Shown here: positions 1 to 6,975 of the stretch, in pieces | Layout of the letters: each line of letters begins with the position of its first letter | How positions within the stretch are numbered: the first letter of the stretch is position 1 | Position numbers and translations under genes: made by a program | Notes under the pieces: model-generated | What the model saw: only the letters and a program-made list of their open reading frames with translations | Told to the model about the DNA's origin: nothing | Database searches by the model: none | Assembly: GCA_900556195.1 (NCBI GenBank) | Contig: USOJ01000016.1 | Coordinates: forward strand, 1-11,101 | Source of the DNA: an uncultured Eubacteriales bacterium | GTDB taxonomy: Bacteria > Bacillota > Clostridia > Christensenellales > Borkfalkiaceae | Length of the DNA stretch: 11,101 nt | Reading direction: 5' to 3'

Positions 1-16
1 AGTTGAAAATTCAACT
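1..16. other. Short inverted repeat at window edge, possible remnant of a terminator
   Basis: AGTTGAA (1-7) and TTCAACT (10-16) are perfect complements separated by two A bases. The site lies 32 bases past the stop codon of the GGGtGRT gene, where a terminator for that minus-strand operon would be expected. The sequence that would show a T-run on the minus strand lies outside the window, so a terminator role is only a guess. Confidence 0.3.
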
Positions 17-48
17 CCGCCGCCCGCGTTATTTATACGGTTATAAAA

Positions 49-1050
49 TTACTTGTTCATAGCCTTTTCGACCGCAACGGCGACGGCAACGGTCGCGCCG
101 ACCATCGGGTTGTTACCCATACCGATAAGACCCATCATTTCGACGTGCGCGGGAACGGAAGACGAACCTGCAAACTGCGCGTCGGAGTGCATACGACCCA
201 TGGTATCGGTCATACCGTAAGAGGACGGACCCGCAGCCATGTTGTCGGGGTGAAGCGTTCTGCCCGTGCCGCCGCCCGAAGCGACCGAGAAATACTTCTT
301 TCCGTTTTCTACGCACCACTTCTTGTAAGTTCCCGCGACGGGGTGCTGGAATCTCGTCGGGTTGGTGGAGTTACCGGTAATCGAAACCGAAACGTTTTCG
401 AGTTTCATTATCGCTACGCCTTCGGGAACGTTGTCCGCGCCGTAGCATTTAACTTTCGCTCTCGGACCGTCGGAGTAGGGTTTTTCGTAGACGACGGTTA
501 CCTTTTCGGTATAGGGGTCGAAAGTCGTTTCCACGTAAGTGAAGCCGTTGATTCTCGAAATGATCATAGCGGCGTCTTTGCCCAGACCGTTAAGCATAAC
601 TCTCAAAGGTTTCTTTCTTACCGTGTTGGCGTTAAGGGCGATTTTGATTGCGCCTTCGGCAGCCGCGAAAGATTCGTGGCCCGCAAGGAAGCAGAAGCAA
701 TCGGTGTCTTCCGAAAGGAGCATTGCGCCGAGATTGCCGTGTCCCAAACCTACTTTGCGGTTTTCGGCAACCGAACCGGGGATACAGAACGATTGAAGAC
801 CTACGCCGATTTTTTCGGCTGCCTGATAAGCCTTTTTCGCTCCGCTCTTTATAGCGATAGCCGCGCCTACGGTGTAAGCCCATACGGCGTTTTCGAAGCA
901 GATAGGTTGAGTGCTTCTTACTATATCGTCGCAGTCGATGCCGTTTGCAAGGCAGATTTCCTTACATTCTTCGACGGAACCGATCCCGTATTCTTTAAGG
1001 GTAGCGTTGATTTTGTCTATTCTTCTTTCATATCCTTCAAATAAAGACAT
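49..1050 (-). CDS. GGGtGRT-family protein of unknown function
   Basis: The 333-residue product carries the family signature GGGTGRT at residues 259-265, followed by LHPDN. That signature defines the GGGtGRT protein family (PF14057), whose biochemical role is not established. Nine cysteines are visible (29, 33, 40, 51, 89, 118, 120, 202, 246), including the close pairs C29/C33 and C118/C120, which could bind metal, though this is inference. There is no signal peptide or membrane segment, so it is probably cytosolic. A small-residue-rich C-terminus (around 310-328) is typical of a buried strand or helix. The start is supported by AAGGAGGT six bases upstream of the ATG. It follows the IscU/NifU-like gene by 12 bases and must be co-transcribed with it. 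Family assignment is firm; function is open, with iron-sulfur cluster handling suggested by the neighbour. Confidence 0.92.
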   Translation of the reverse strand: MSLFEGYERRIDKINATLKEYGIGSVEECKEICLANGIDCDDIVRSTQPICFENAVWAYTVGAAIAIKSGAKKAYQAAEKIGVGLQSFCIPGSVAENRKVGLGHGNLGAMLLSEDTDCFCFLAGHESFAAAEGAIKIALNANTVRKKPLRVMLNGLGKDAAMIISRINGFTYVETTFDPYTEKVTVVYEKPYSDGPRAKVKCYGADNVPEGVAIMKLENVSVSITGNSTNPTRFQHPVAGTYKKWCVENGKKYFSVASGGGTGRTLHPDNMAAGPSSYGMTDTMGRMHSDAQFAGSSSVPAHVEMMGLIGMGNNPMVGATVAVAVAVEKAMNK

Positions 1051-1062
1051 ACTGTTACCTCC

Positions 1063-1755
1063 TTATTCCTTACGCGGGTCGATGTACTTGAAAGCATTGT
1101 CGAATCTGCCGTAATGACCCTTTGCTTTTTCGTACGCTTCGTTCGGGGTAAGACCTTTTTTGATAAAGTCCGTCATTTTGCCGAGCGAAACGAATTCGTA
1201 GCCGATAACCTGCATATCTTCGTCGAGAGCCATACGGGTAACGTAGCCTTCCGCCATTTCGAGATACCTCGTGCCTTTGGCTTTCGTGCCGTACATAGTG
1301 CCGACCTGCGAGCGAAGACCTTTACCGAGATCTTCGAGTCCCGCGCCGACTACCAGGCCGTCGTCCGAATAAGCGGATTGAGTACGACCGTAGACGATTT
1401 GCAGGAACAACTCTCTCATAGCGGTGTTGATAGCGTCGCATACGAGGTCGGTATTGAGCGCTTCGAGAATGGTTTTGCCGGGAAGAATTTCCGAAGCCAT
1501 AGCCGCGGAGTGGGTCATACCCGAACAACCGATAGTTTCGACGAGCGCTTCTTCGATAACGCCGTTTTTAACGTTAAGCGAAAGTTTGCACGCGCCTTGT
1601 TGGGGAGCGCACCAGCCCACGCCGTGAGTGAAGCCGCTGATGTCGCCGATCTGTTTAGCCTCTATCCACTTTCCTTCTTCGGGAATCGGAGCGGGACCGT
1701 GTTTGGGACCTTTGGCAACGCAGACCATTTCGTTTACTTCGTTTGAATACTGCAT
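1063..1755 (-). CDS. IscU/NifU-like iron-sulfur cluster assembly scaffold protein
   Basis: This 230-residue protein contains an IscU/NifU N-terminal-like domain. Residues 76-100 read like the IscU core: GCSG followed by a small-residue helix and then GKTILEALN, equivalent to the GCGS...GKTVEEAL stretch of IscU. Cysteines at 12, 49, 56, 77 and 106 are candidates for cluster ligands, with C77 at the canonical position. It is longer than IscU (about 130 residues), with an extra C-terminal region from about 150 to 230 lacking recognisable Cys motifs. It is first in a two-gene operon with the GGGtGRT gene, an arrangement known from Clostridia. A GGAGG site sits eight bases before the ATG, and a promoter lies at 1831-1859. 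It is probably a scaffold or carrier of Fe-S clusters in the cytosol. The precise role is inferred, and there is no sign of nitrogen-fixation genes. Confidence 0.88.
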   Translation of the reverse strand: MQYSNEVNEMVCVAKGPKHGPAPIPEEGKWIEAKQIGDISGFTHGVGWCAPQQGACKLSLNVKNGVIEEALVETIGCSGMTHSAAMASEILPGKTILEALNTDLVCDAINTAMRELFLQIVYGRTQSAYSDDGLVVGAGLEDLGKGLRSQVGTMYGTKAKGTRYLEMAEGYVTRMALDEDMQVIGYEFVSLGKMTDFIKKGLTPNEAYEKAKGHYGRFDNAFKYIDPRKE

Positions 1756-1830
1756 AAAATGCCTCCAAAATATTTTCGTGTTTCGTTGAAAACGAGTCTT
1801 TTTCCGAGTCGGAATCGACTTTACTTCGGT

Positions 1831-1859
1831 ATTATAACATAAAGTAAAAGTTTTTTCAA
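1831..1859 (-). promoter_or_regulatory. Promoter of the NifU-like/GGGtGRT operon
   Basis: Read on the minus strand: TTGAAA (1859-1854), 17-base spacer, TATAAT (1836-1831), with TGT directly before the -10 (extended -10). Predicted transcription start is near 1824, giving a leader of about 69 bases. The leader contains a small hairpin, AGTCG/CGACT (1807-1811/1816-1820). Confidence 0.85.
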
Positions 1860-1880
1860 TTATTATATCAAACTTTTTGA

Positions 1881-1909
1881 TTGCATTTATTAAAATTTAA
1901 TGGTAAAAT
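1881..1909 (+). promoter_or_regulatory. Promoter of tyrS-galE
   Basis: TTGCAT (1881-1886), 17-base spacer, TAAAAT (1904-1909), with TGG before the -10. The -35 is weak (TTG only) but the extended -10 compensates. An overlapping TTGATT starts at 1877 but would leave a 21-base spacer. Predicted start is near 1916, giving a leader of about 50 bases. That is too short for the T-box riboswitch often found ahead of tyrS in Bacillota. The leader includes GGGG-TAA-CCCC (1920-1930). Confidence 0.65.
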
Positions 1910-1964
1910 ATTTCCGAGCGGGGTAACCCCACGATGTACGAAAAGACGTTTTTGAGAGGTTTTT

Positions 1965-3173
1965 ATGAAAAACGCAATGGATATTCTCCGTGAAAGGGGA
2001 TTTATCAAACAGACCGTTTACGGCGAAGAACTGCATAAACTTATGGACGAAAAAAGTCTGACGTTTTACGTCGGCTTCGATCCTACTGCGGACAGCCTGC
2101 ATATAGGGCATTATATTCCCATTATGGCAATGGCGTGGATGCAGCGTTGCGGACACAGACCTATCGCCCTTTTCGGCGGCGGAACCGGTATGATAGGCGA
2201 TCCGTCGGGCAGAAGCGATATGCGTCAGATGATGACGCGGGAAACCATCGACCACAACATCGCCTGCTTCAAAAAGCAGATGTCGAGATTTATAGATTTC
2301 GACGGCGAAAACGGCGCGATAATCGCCAACAACGCGGACTGGCTGTTAGACCTTAACTATATCGACTTTTTAAGGGATATAGGCGTGTATTTTTCGGTAA
2401 ACGAAATGCTCACCGCAAAATGCTTCAAGCAGCGCATGGAAAAGGGTTTGACTTTCTTCGAATTCAACTATATGCTCATGCAGGGTTACGACTTTCTGCA
2501 CCTTAACCGCGAGTACGGTTGTCAACTCGAACTCGGCGGCGACGATCAGTGGTCGAATATGCTCGCGGGCGTGGATCTTATACGCCGTAAAGAGAGCAAA
2601 CCGGCTTATTGCCTTACCTGTACGCTACTTCTTAACAGCGAGGGCAAGAAAATGGGTAAAACTCAGAAGGGCGCGTTGTGGCTTGACGAAAACAAATGCT
2701 CCGTATACGATTTTTATCAATATTTCAGAAACGTAGAGGACTGCAAAGTCGCCGAATGTATGCGCCTGCTTACGTTTATGGATCTGGACGAAATCGCCGA
2801 ACTCACGAAATACAACGACGAGAGAATGAACGCGGCTAAAGAAAGGCTTGCTTACGAAGTAACGAAACTCGTACACAGCGAAGAAAAGGCTTTACTCGCG
2901 GCGAAGCAGGCTAAGGCGGCTTTCGGCGGAAACACGGAAGATATGCCCACGGTCGAAATTTTAGGCGCGACGAGCGTTCCCGACGTAATGGTGGCGGCGG
3001 GTATCGCCAAATCGAAGGGCGAGGCGAGAAGACTTATCGAGGGCGGCGGGGTTACGCTCGACGAAATCAAACTTACCGCGGGTAATCTCGATATTCCCGA
3101 AGAATTGAAGCAAAAAGGCAGTTTCGTACTCCACAAGGGTAAGAAAACGCATATAAATATAATATTGAAATAA
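1965..3173 (+). CDS. tyrS: Tyrosyl-tRNA synthetase
   Basis: Class I synthetase that charges tRNA-Tyr with tyrosine using ATP, in the cytosol. The 402-residue product shows the HIGH motif at 46-49 within DSLHIGHY, the GDPSG segment at 78-82, and tyrosine-pocket residues Y35, D79, Y169, Q173 and D176, which match the Bacillus enzyme almost residue for residue. The KMSKS loop is KMGKT (229-233), the normal variant for this clade. The C-terminal S4-like RNA-binding domain covers about 335-402 (AGIAKSKGEARRLI...). Length is slightly short of the usual ~420. GAGAGG precedes the ATG by six bases. There is no T-box leader. galE follows after 16 bases, so the two are probably co-transcribed. Confidence 0.97.
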   Translation: MKNAMDILRERGFIKQTVYGEELHKLMDEKSLTFYVGFDPTADSLHIGHYIPIMAMAWMQRCGHRPIALFGGGTGMIGDPSGRSDMRQMMTRETIDHNIACFKKQMSRFIDFDGENGAIIANNADWLLDLNYIDFLRDIGVYFSVNEMLTAKCFKQRMEKGLTFFEFNYMLMQGYDFLHLNREYGCQLELGGDDQWSNMLAGVDLIRRKESKPAYCLTCTLLLNSEGKKMGKTQKGALWLDENKCSVYDFYQYFRNVEDCKVAECMRLLTFMDLDEIAELTKYNDERMNAAKERLAYEVTKLVHSEEKALLAAKQAKAAFGGNTEDMPTVEILGATSVPDVMVAAGIAKSKGEARRLIEGGGVTLDEIKLTAGNLDIPEELKQKGSFVLHKGKKTHINIILK

Positions 3174-3189
3174 AGAAGGCGAAAAAAAT

Positions 3190-4212
3190 ATGAAGACTAT
3201 TCTGGTTACGGGCGGAGCCGGTTACATCGGCAGCCATACGACGATCGAACTTATAAACGCAGGTTACGACGTTGTGGTCGTAGACAATCTCTACAACAGC
3301 AAACTCGAAGCGGTTAAAAGGGTTGAAAAAATCGTCGGCAAAAAAATAAAGTTTTATAAGTACGACGTCTGCGATAAAGACGCGATGCGCAAAGTATTTA
3401 CCGAAAACGAGATTGACGCGGTTATCAACTTTGCGGGTTATAAAGCGGTAGGCGAATCGGTCGCGAAACCCATAGAATATTACGAAAACAATATCTACGG
3501 AATGCTTGCGCTGATTGACGTAATGAGAGAATTCAACTGCAAAAATCTCGTATTCTCGTCGTCCGCGACGGTTTACGGCAATCCGCATACGGTGCCTATT
3601 ACGGAAGATTTTCCGCTTTCGACGACCAACCCCTACGGCTCGACCAAACTCTTTATAGAATATATATTGAAAGATCTCGCCAAAGCCGACAAGGAGTTTA
3701 ACATAGCGATTCTTCGTTACTTTAATCCTATCGGGGCTCACCCGTCGGGGCTTATCGGCGAAGATCCCAACGGAATACCGAACAATCTCTGCCCGTATAT
3801 CACGAAAGTGGCGGTGGGCAAACTCAAAGAAGTGCACGTTTTCGGCAACGACTATCCCACTCCCGACGGAACGGGCGTAAGAGATTACATTCACGTGGTC
3901 GATCTCGCAAGGGGACACGTTCTTGCGGTTAAAAAGTTGCTCGAAGGTTCGGGGCTTTATATAGTAAACCTCGGAACGGGCAAGGGTTACAGCGTACTCG
4001 AAATGATCAGGTCGTTCTCGAAAGCGGCGGGTAAAGAAATACCTTACGTTATAGACCCGCGCCGCGCGGGGGATATTCCCGAATGTTACGCAGACCCGGG
4101 CAAAGCCGAAAAGTTAATCGGGTTCAAAGCCGAAAAGACGCTCGACGACATGTGTCGCGACGCTCTCAACTGGCAGACGAAGAACCCCGACGGCTACGGC
4201 GACGTTGAATAA
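3190..4212 (+). CDS. galE: UDP-glucose 4-epimerase
   Basis: NAD-dependent short-chain dehydrogenase/reductase enzyme interconverting UDP-glucose and UDP-galactose, for galactose use and cell-surface sugar synthesis. The 340-residue length matches E. coli GalE (338). The Rossmann motif GxxGxxG is at 8-14 (GGAGYIG). The catalytic residues S124 (in SSSATVYG), Y149 and K153 (YGSTK) fall at the same numbers as in E. coli. The segment NPIGAHPSG near 180 and the RDYIHV segment are also typical. It starts 16 bases after tyrS with a modest AGAAGG site, so it is likely expressed by read-through from the tyrS promoter. No sugar-metabolism genes adjoin it. No clear intrinsic terminator follows, only a repeat-like hairpin region. 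Activity on N-acetylated sugars cannot be excluded. Confidence 0.96.
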   Translation: MKTILVTGGAGYIGSHTTIELINAGYDVVVVDNLYNSKLEAVKRVEKIVGKKIKFYKYDVCDKDAMRKVFTENEIDAVINFAGYKAVGESVAKPIEYYENNIYGMLALIDVMREFNCKNLVFSSSATVYGNPHTVPITEDFPLSTTNPYGSTKLFIEYILKDLAKADKEFNIAILRYFNPIGAHPSGLIGEDPNGIPNNLCPYITKVAVGKLKEVHVFGNDYPTPDGTGVRDYIHVVDLARGHVLAVKKLLEGSGLYIVNLGTGKGYSVLEMIRSFSKAAGKEIPYVIDPRRAGDIPECYADPGKAEKLIGFKAEKTLDDMCRDALNWQTKNPDGYGDVE

Positions 4213-4229
4213 CCCCGCCCGGCATTGAC

Positions 4230-4330
4230 GCAATGACGTACTTTTCCTTGCCTTCTCTTTGCAGAGAAGGTGGCAATGAGCGTAGCGAAATTGACGGATG
4301 AGTTTCCGAAAGGGTGAACGAACGCAAAAC
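4230..4330. repeat. Repeat-like intergenic hairpin region after galE
   Basis: This stretch holds a perfect 8-bp hairpin, CCTTCTCT (4251-4258) with AGAGAAGG (4263-4270), loop TTGC. A wider alternative pairing joins TTGCC (4248-4252) with GGCAA (4272-4276). There is no T-run, so it is not a convincing terminator. ATGACGTACTTTT (4233-4245) recurs exactly at 6906-6918 next to another repeat-like block, which supports a dispersed repeat. Only this one full copy of the hairpin is in the window. Confidence 0.45.
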
Positions 4331-4371
4331 CAATTATAATTGTGAAAAATTAAACACATAGCGTAAATTCG

Positions 4372-4400
4372 TTGACATAAGATTTTCTGTGTGGTATTAT
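4372..4400 (+). promoter_or_regulatory. Promoter of the uracil permease gene
   Basis: Consensus -35 TTGACA (4372-4377), 17-base spacer, -10 TATTAT (4395-4400) with TGG immediately before it. Predicted start is near 4407, so the permease mRNA has a leader of about 160 bases containing the attenuator described below. Confidence 0.88.
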
Positions 4401-4412
4401 ACGTACGATAAA

Positions 4413-4480
4413 TCTTTAAGGCGATACAGAGATATCGGCAAGATCGGCGAATTTAACTTATGCAAAAAGCACGTCTTGCC
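4413..4480 (+). promoter_or_regulatory. PyrR-type binding hairpin (anti-antiterminator) and antiterminator
   Basis: Upper stem CGATA (4422-4426) pairs with TATCG (4433-4437) around a CAGAGA loop (4427-4432). A lower stem TCTT (4413-4416) pairs with AAGA (4440-4443) across a purine-rich internal loop. This matches the PyrR-binding consensus (UCCNGNGAGG type) with an A-U pair replacing a C-G pair. The stretch GGCAAGA (4437-4443) is also complementary to TCTTGCC (4474-4480), the 5' arm of the terminator, giving the expected antiterminator. In this scheme UMP/UTP-loaded PyrR stabilises the hairpin, frees the terminator and shuts off the permease. pyrR is not in the window. The assignment rests on structure and context. 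Confidence 0.75.
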
Positions 4481-4503
4481 CAAATAAGGTGAGGCGTTTT
4501 TTT
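4472..4503 (+). terminator. Attenuator terminator in the permease leader
   Basis: CGTCTTGCC (4472-4480) pairs over nine positions, including three G-U wobbles, with GGTGAGGCG (4488-4496), loop of seven, followed by seven T (4497-4503). It lies between promoter and gene, so it is a regulated leader terminator, not an operon end. Confidence 0.85.
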
Positions 4504-4565
4504 ATGCGATAGCGAAGCGAACCGAGAAGATTTTTCAAAAGAAAAAATTTTTAGGAGTAGTAACC

Positions 4566-6080
4566 ATGCAACTTACTTACGGCATCAAAGACAGACCTAA
4601 GTTCGGCAAGAACCTCGTGTTCGCTTTCCAGCAGATGATCGCCATCATGGCGGCGACCTTACTCGTTCCGATGGTAATTCAGTCCAACACCGGATTGGAA
4701 TGCGACCCGGCGGCGGCGTTCTTCGGAGCGGGCGCGGGAACTATCGTATACTTATTGTTTACGAGATTCAAAAGCCCCGTCTTCCTCGGCTCTTCGTTCA
4801 CCTTTCTCGGCGCGCTCTGCGCGGCGGCAACCCAGAACTACGGTTACTGGGGTCTGATTATCGGCGTGGCGTTCGCCGGACTCGTGTACGTCGTAATCGC
4901 GATAATCATTAAACTCGTAGGCGCGGGCTGGATAAAGAAACTTCTTCCCCACGTAATTATCGGACCCGTACTCGCGATAATCGGTCTTTCCCTTTCGGGA
5001 ACGGCTGCGGGCTGGATGATGTCCAACGGCGGACAACACGTTATCGGCACGATAACGGATCTTAACGGCAAAGTTACGCCGAATATGGCGGATAATTACA
5101 GCCTTTGGTATATACTTATAGGTTTGTTCACCTTCGCTATAATCGTACTCGCTTCGGTCAAAGGCAAGGGCATGGCGAAACTCATTCCGTTCATAATCGG
5201 TATCGGATCGGGCTTCGTTCTCGCAATACTCCTTACGGCTATCGGCTACTACGGTTGCGGAGTCGAAGAAATGAAAATCGTAAAGTTCAGTTATATGACT
5301 GACCTTTTCGAAGAAGTTAAATTCACGAGTTTCTTCGATTACCCCAAGTTCACCTTACTCGAAGCGATAAGAACCAACGGTCAATACGCGAAAGTGGACG
5401 GCGCGATGATCGGTAACCTTGCGATGCTCTTCGTTCCCATCGCGGTAGTCGAACTCGCTCAACACATATCCGACCACGAAAACCTTTCCAACGTAGTAGA
5501 AAAAGACCTTCTCGAAAACCCCGGTCTTCACAATACGCTTCTCGGCGACGGCGTAGGCTCGGCGGTAGGCGCGATATTCGGCGGCTGCGCGAACACCACT
5601 TACGGCGAATCGATAAGTTGCGTCGCGCTCTCCAAAAACGGCTCGACCATGACTATACTCACCACTGCGATTATGTGTATGGCAGTATCCTTTATCTCGC
5701 CCTTCGTAGCGATAATCAATATGCTTCCGAAATGCGTAATGGGCGGCGCTTGCATAGCGATGTACGGCTTCATCTCGGTAAGCGGTCTGCAAATGCTTAA
5801 AGACGTAGACCTTTCGGATAACAGAAACCTCTATCCCGCGGCGGCGATACTCGTTATCGGTATCGGCGGAGTAGTGCTTAACTTCGGCACGAACAGCATT
5901 ACGGGCGGCGCGCTCTTCCAACTTACTTCGCTTGCGGTCGCAATGCTCGTAGGTATACTCGTAAATCTTATCACGCACAGCGGTAAAGACAAAGTCGAAA
6001 ACGGCGCGATACAGGAAAACCTCCCCGATATGAAATTCGAGGGCGAAAAAGCCGAAACCGAAGAAAATAAAGCGGTATAA
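4566..6080 (+). CDS. uraA: Uracil permease (NCS2 / nucleobase:cation symporter-2 family)
   Basis: A 504-residue integral membrane transporter with roughly a dozen or more hydrophobic segments, from about residue 15 to 470, then a charged cytosolic tail rich in E and K. Family motifs: QQMIAIMAATLLVP near 22-35, GSSFTFLG at 75-82, and the substrate-site segment NTTYGE at 343-348, whose E348 corresponds to E290 of E. coli UraA. The other substrate-site segment reads AQHISDH (298-304), where most relatives have AEH; Q299 thus replaces the usual Glu and D303 replaces UraA H245. It likely imports uracil with protons, feeding the upp genes downstream. AGGAG lies eight bases before the ATG. The gene has its own promoter and PyrR-type leader, and ends at a strong terminator (6091-6125). 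Xanthine or another nucleobase is a possible alternative substrate, but the leader and neighbours favour uracil. pyrP is an equivalent name. Confidence 0.92.
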   Translation: MQLTYGIKDRPKFGKNLVFAFQQMIAIMAATLLVPMVIQSNTGLECDPAAAFFGAGAGTIVYLLFTRFKSPVFLGSSFTFLGALCAAATQNYGYWGLIIGVAFAGLVYVVIAIIIKLVGAGWIKKLLPHVIIGPVLAIIGLSLSGTAAGWMMSNGGQHVIGTITDLNGKVTPNMADNYSLWYILIGLFTFAIIVLASVKGKGMAKLIPFIIGIGSGFVLAILLTAIGYYGCGVEEMKIVKFSYMTDLFEEVKFTSFFDYPKFTLLEAIRTNGQYAKVDGAMIGNLAMLFVPIAVVELAQHISDHENLSNVVEKDLLENPGLHNTLLGDGVGSAVGAIFGGCANTTYGESISCVALSKNGSTMTILTTAIMCMAVSFISPFVAIINMLPKCVMGGACIAMYGFISVSGLQMLKDVDLSDNRNLYPAAAILVIGIGGVVLNFGTNSITGGALFQLTSLAVAMLVGILVNLITHSGKDKVENGAIQENLPDMKFEGEKAETEENKAV

Positions 6081-6090
6081 CTTAAAACGA

Positions 6091-6125
6091 AAAAATTCCG
6101 CCGCGAAAAAAGCGGCGGAATTTTT
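6091..6125 (+). terminator. Intrinsic terminator after the uracil permease
   Basis: A perfect 14-bp stem, AAAAATTCCGCCGC (6091-6104) with GCGGCGGAATTTTT (6112-6125), around a seven-base GAAAAAA loop. It starts ten bases after the permease stop and has T/A tracts on both sides, so it could act in both directions. It separates the permease unit from upp1, which has its own promoter. Confidence 0.95.
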
Positions 6126-6135
6126 ATATAAACTA

Positions 6136-6164
6136 TTGAAAAATTTTTTCCGAAATGGTATAAT
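6136..6164 (+). promoter_or_regulatory. Promoter of the first upp gene
   Basis: TTGAAA (6136-6141), 17-base spacer, consensus TATAAT (6159-6164) with TGG before it. Predicted start is near 6171, giving a short leader of about 26 bases with no room for an attenuator. Confidence 0.9.
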
Positions 6165-6196
6165 ACCGTAAGGAAAACAAGACAGAGGTAAAAACC

Positions 6197-6838
6197 ATGC
6201 AAGACTATATGAAAAACGTAACGCTTCTCGATCACCCGCTTATCGCGCATAAGATAACGCATCTCTGCGACGTAACGACCAACACCAAAGAGTTCAGGGA
6301 AATCGTTTCCGAAATCGCAATGCTTATGGGTTACGAAGCGTTCAGAGATCTGCCCACGACCGACGTGGAAATTCAGGCTCCGCTTTCCAGATTCAAATCG
6401 CCCGTCATAACCGAACCTATCGCAATCGTTCCCATTTTAAGGGCGGGCTTAGGAATGGTAGACGGATTGACCGCGCTTTTCCCGACGGCGAAAATAGGTC
6501 ATATAGGTCTTTACCGCGACGAAGAAACGCTTGAACCGCACGAATACTACTGCAAACTTCCCAAAGACTGCATAGACGGCACCTGCATAGTCGTAGATCC
6601 CGCTCTGGCTACCGGCGGCAGCGCGGAGGCGGCAATTAACTTCATAAAGGAAAGGGGATATAAAAAGATCAAGTTGTTGTCGCTTATCGCCGCTCCGGAA
6701 GGGGTGAAGAGAGTTGCGACCGCCCACCCGGACGTGCATATTTACGTAGCGCATTACGCAGACGCGCCCTTAAACGAACACGGTTATATCGTAACCGCTT
6801 TCGGCGACGCGGGCGATCGTATTTTCGGCACGAAGTAA
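6197..6838 (+). CDS. upp: Uracil phosphoribosyltransferase paralogue with altered uracil-binding loop
   Basis: The 213-residue product belongs to the Upp family, which makes UMP from uracil and PRPP. The PRPP loop DPALATGGSA is at 134-143 (the other copy has DPM). The C-terminal GDAGDRIFGTK is intact (203-213). The uracil-recognition loop reads GYIVTAFGDAG (196-206), where typical Upp and the second copy here have GYI(I/L)PGLGDAG; thus P-G-L is replaced by T-A-F. One extra residue precedes LNE (VAHYADAPLNE). It is about 58% identical to the second copy (roughly 123 of 210 positions by hand alignment). AGAGGT lies seven bases before the ATG. It is monocistronic or nearly so, behind the strong promoter at 6136-6164. 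It is probably a cytosolic UPRT, but the loop change leaves open altered affinity or a different base. Confidence 0.9.
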   Translation: MQDYMKNVTLLDHPLIAHKITHLCDVTTNTKEFREIVSEIAMLMGYEAFRDLPTTDVEIQAPLSRFKSPVITEPIAIVPILRAGLGMVDGLTALFPTAKIGHIGLYRDEETLEPHEYYCKLPKDCIDGTCIVVDPALATGGSAEAAINFIKERGYKKIKLLSLIAAPEGVKRVATAHPDVHIYVAHYADAPLNEHGYIVTAFGDAGDRIFGTK

Positions 6839-6845
6839 GTTAAAA

Positions 6846-6875
6846 GCAGAGCGGCTGTATAGTCCTACGTACTCC
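6846..6875 (+). repeat. R1 repeat, copy 1 (GGAGCGGCTGTAT family)
   Basis: The core AGAGCGGCTGTATAGTC begins nine bases past the upp1 stop codon. Related copies are at 7036-7053, 8298-8326 and, inverted, 11028-11041. This copy and that at 8298-8326 follow the two upp genes and both run on into a CGTACTCC ending (21 of 26 bases shared over the aligned part). Confidence 0.6.
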
Positions 6876-6922
6876 GATCTTCGGGATCGCCACGCTACGC
6901 TCGCGATGACGTACTTTTTGTT

Positions 6923-6970
6923 GTCATTGCGAAGGAGCGAAGCGACTGTGGCAACCTTAGGCAGGGTCGC
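6923..6970 (+). repeat. R2 repeat, copy 1 (GTCATTGCGAA...CAACCTTAGGCAGGGTCGC), truncated
   Basis: Starts GTCATTGCGAA and ends CAACCTTAGGCAGGGTCGC, the same ends as the first 40 bases of 9106-9164. It lacks the closing GCAATGAC arm present in the other copy and instead runs directly into the R3 element at 6976. Just upstream, GCGATGAC (6903-6910) could be the closing arm of a third, degenerate copy. Confidence 0.6.
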
Positions 6971-6975
6971 CCCCC

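Noticed and set aside
145..1044. Long plus-strand open frame opposite the GGGtGRT gene
   Set aside because: It is the antisense shadow of a clearly recognised gene, with Arg/Val-rich non-family sequence and no ribosome site. The same applies to the long antisense frames over the NifU-like gene, galE, the permease and the SGNH gene.
1063..1755. Nitrogen-fixation NifU
   Set aside because: Only an IscU-like core is present, without the ferredoxin-like and C-terminal Nfu domains of NifU, and no nif genes are nearby.
1910..1964. T-box riboswitch ahead of tyrS
   Set aside because: The leader after the promoter is only about 50 bases, lacks the AGGGTGGTACCGCG motif and has no terminator. GGGG-TAA-CCCC is just a tiny hairpin.
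4404..4503. Purine, PRPP or other metabolite riboswitch ahead of the permease
   Set aside because: The leader is under 100 bases and its parts are fully explained by a PyrR-type hairpin, antiterminator and terminator. No multi-helix aptamer is visible.
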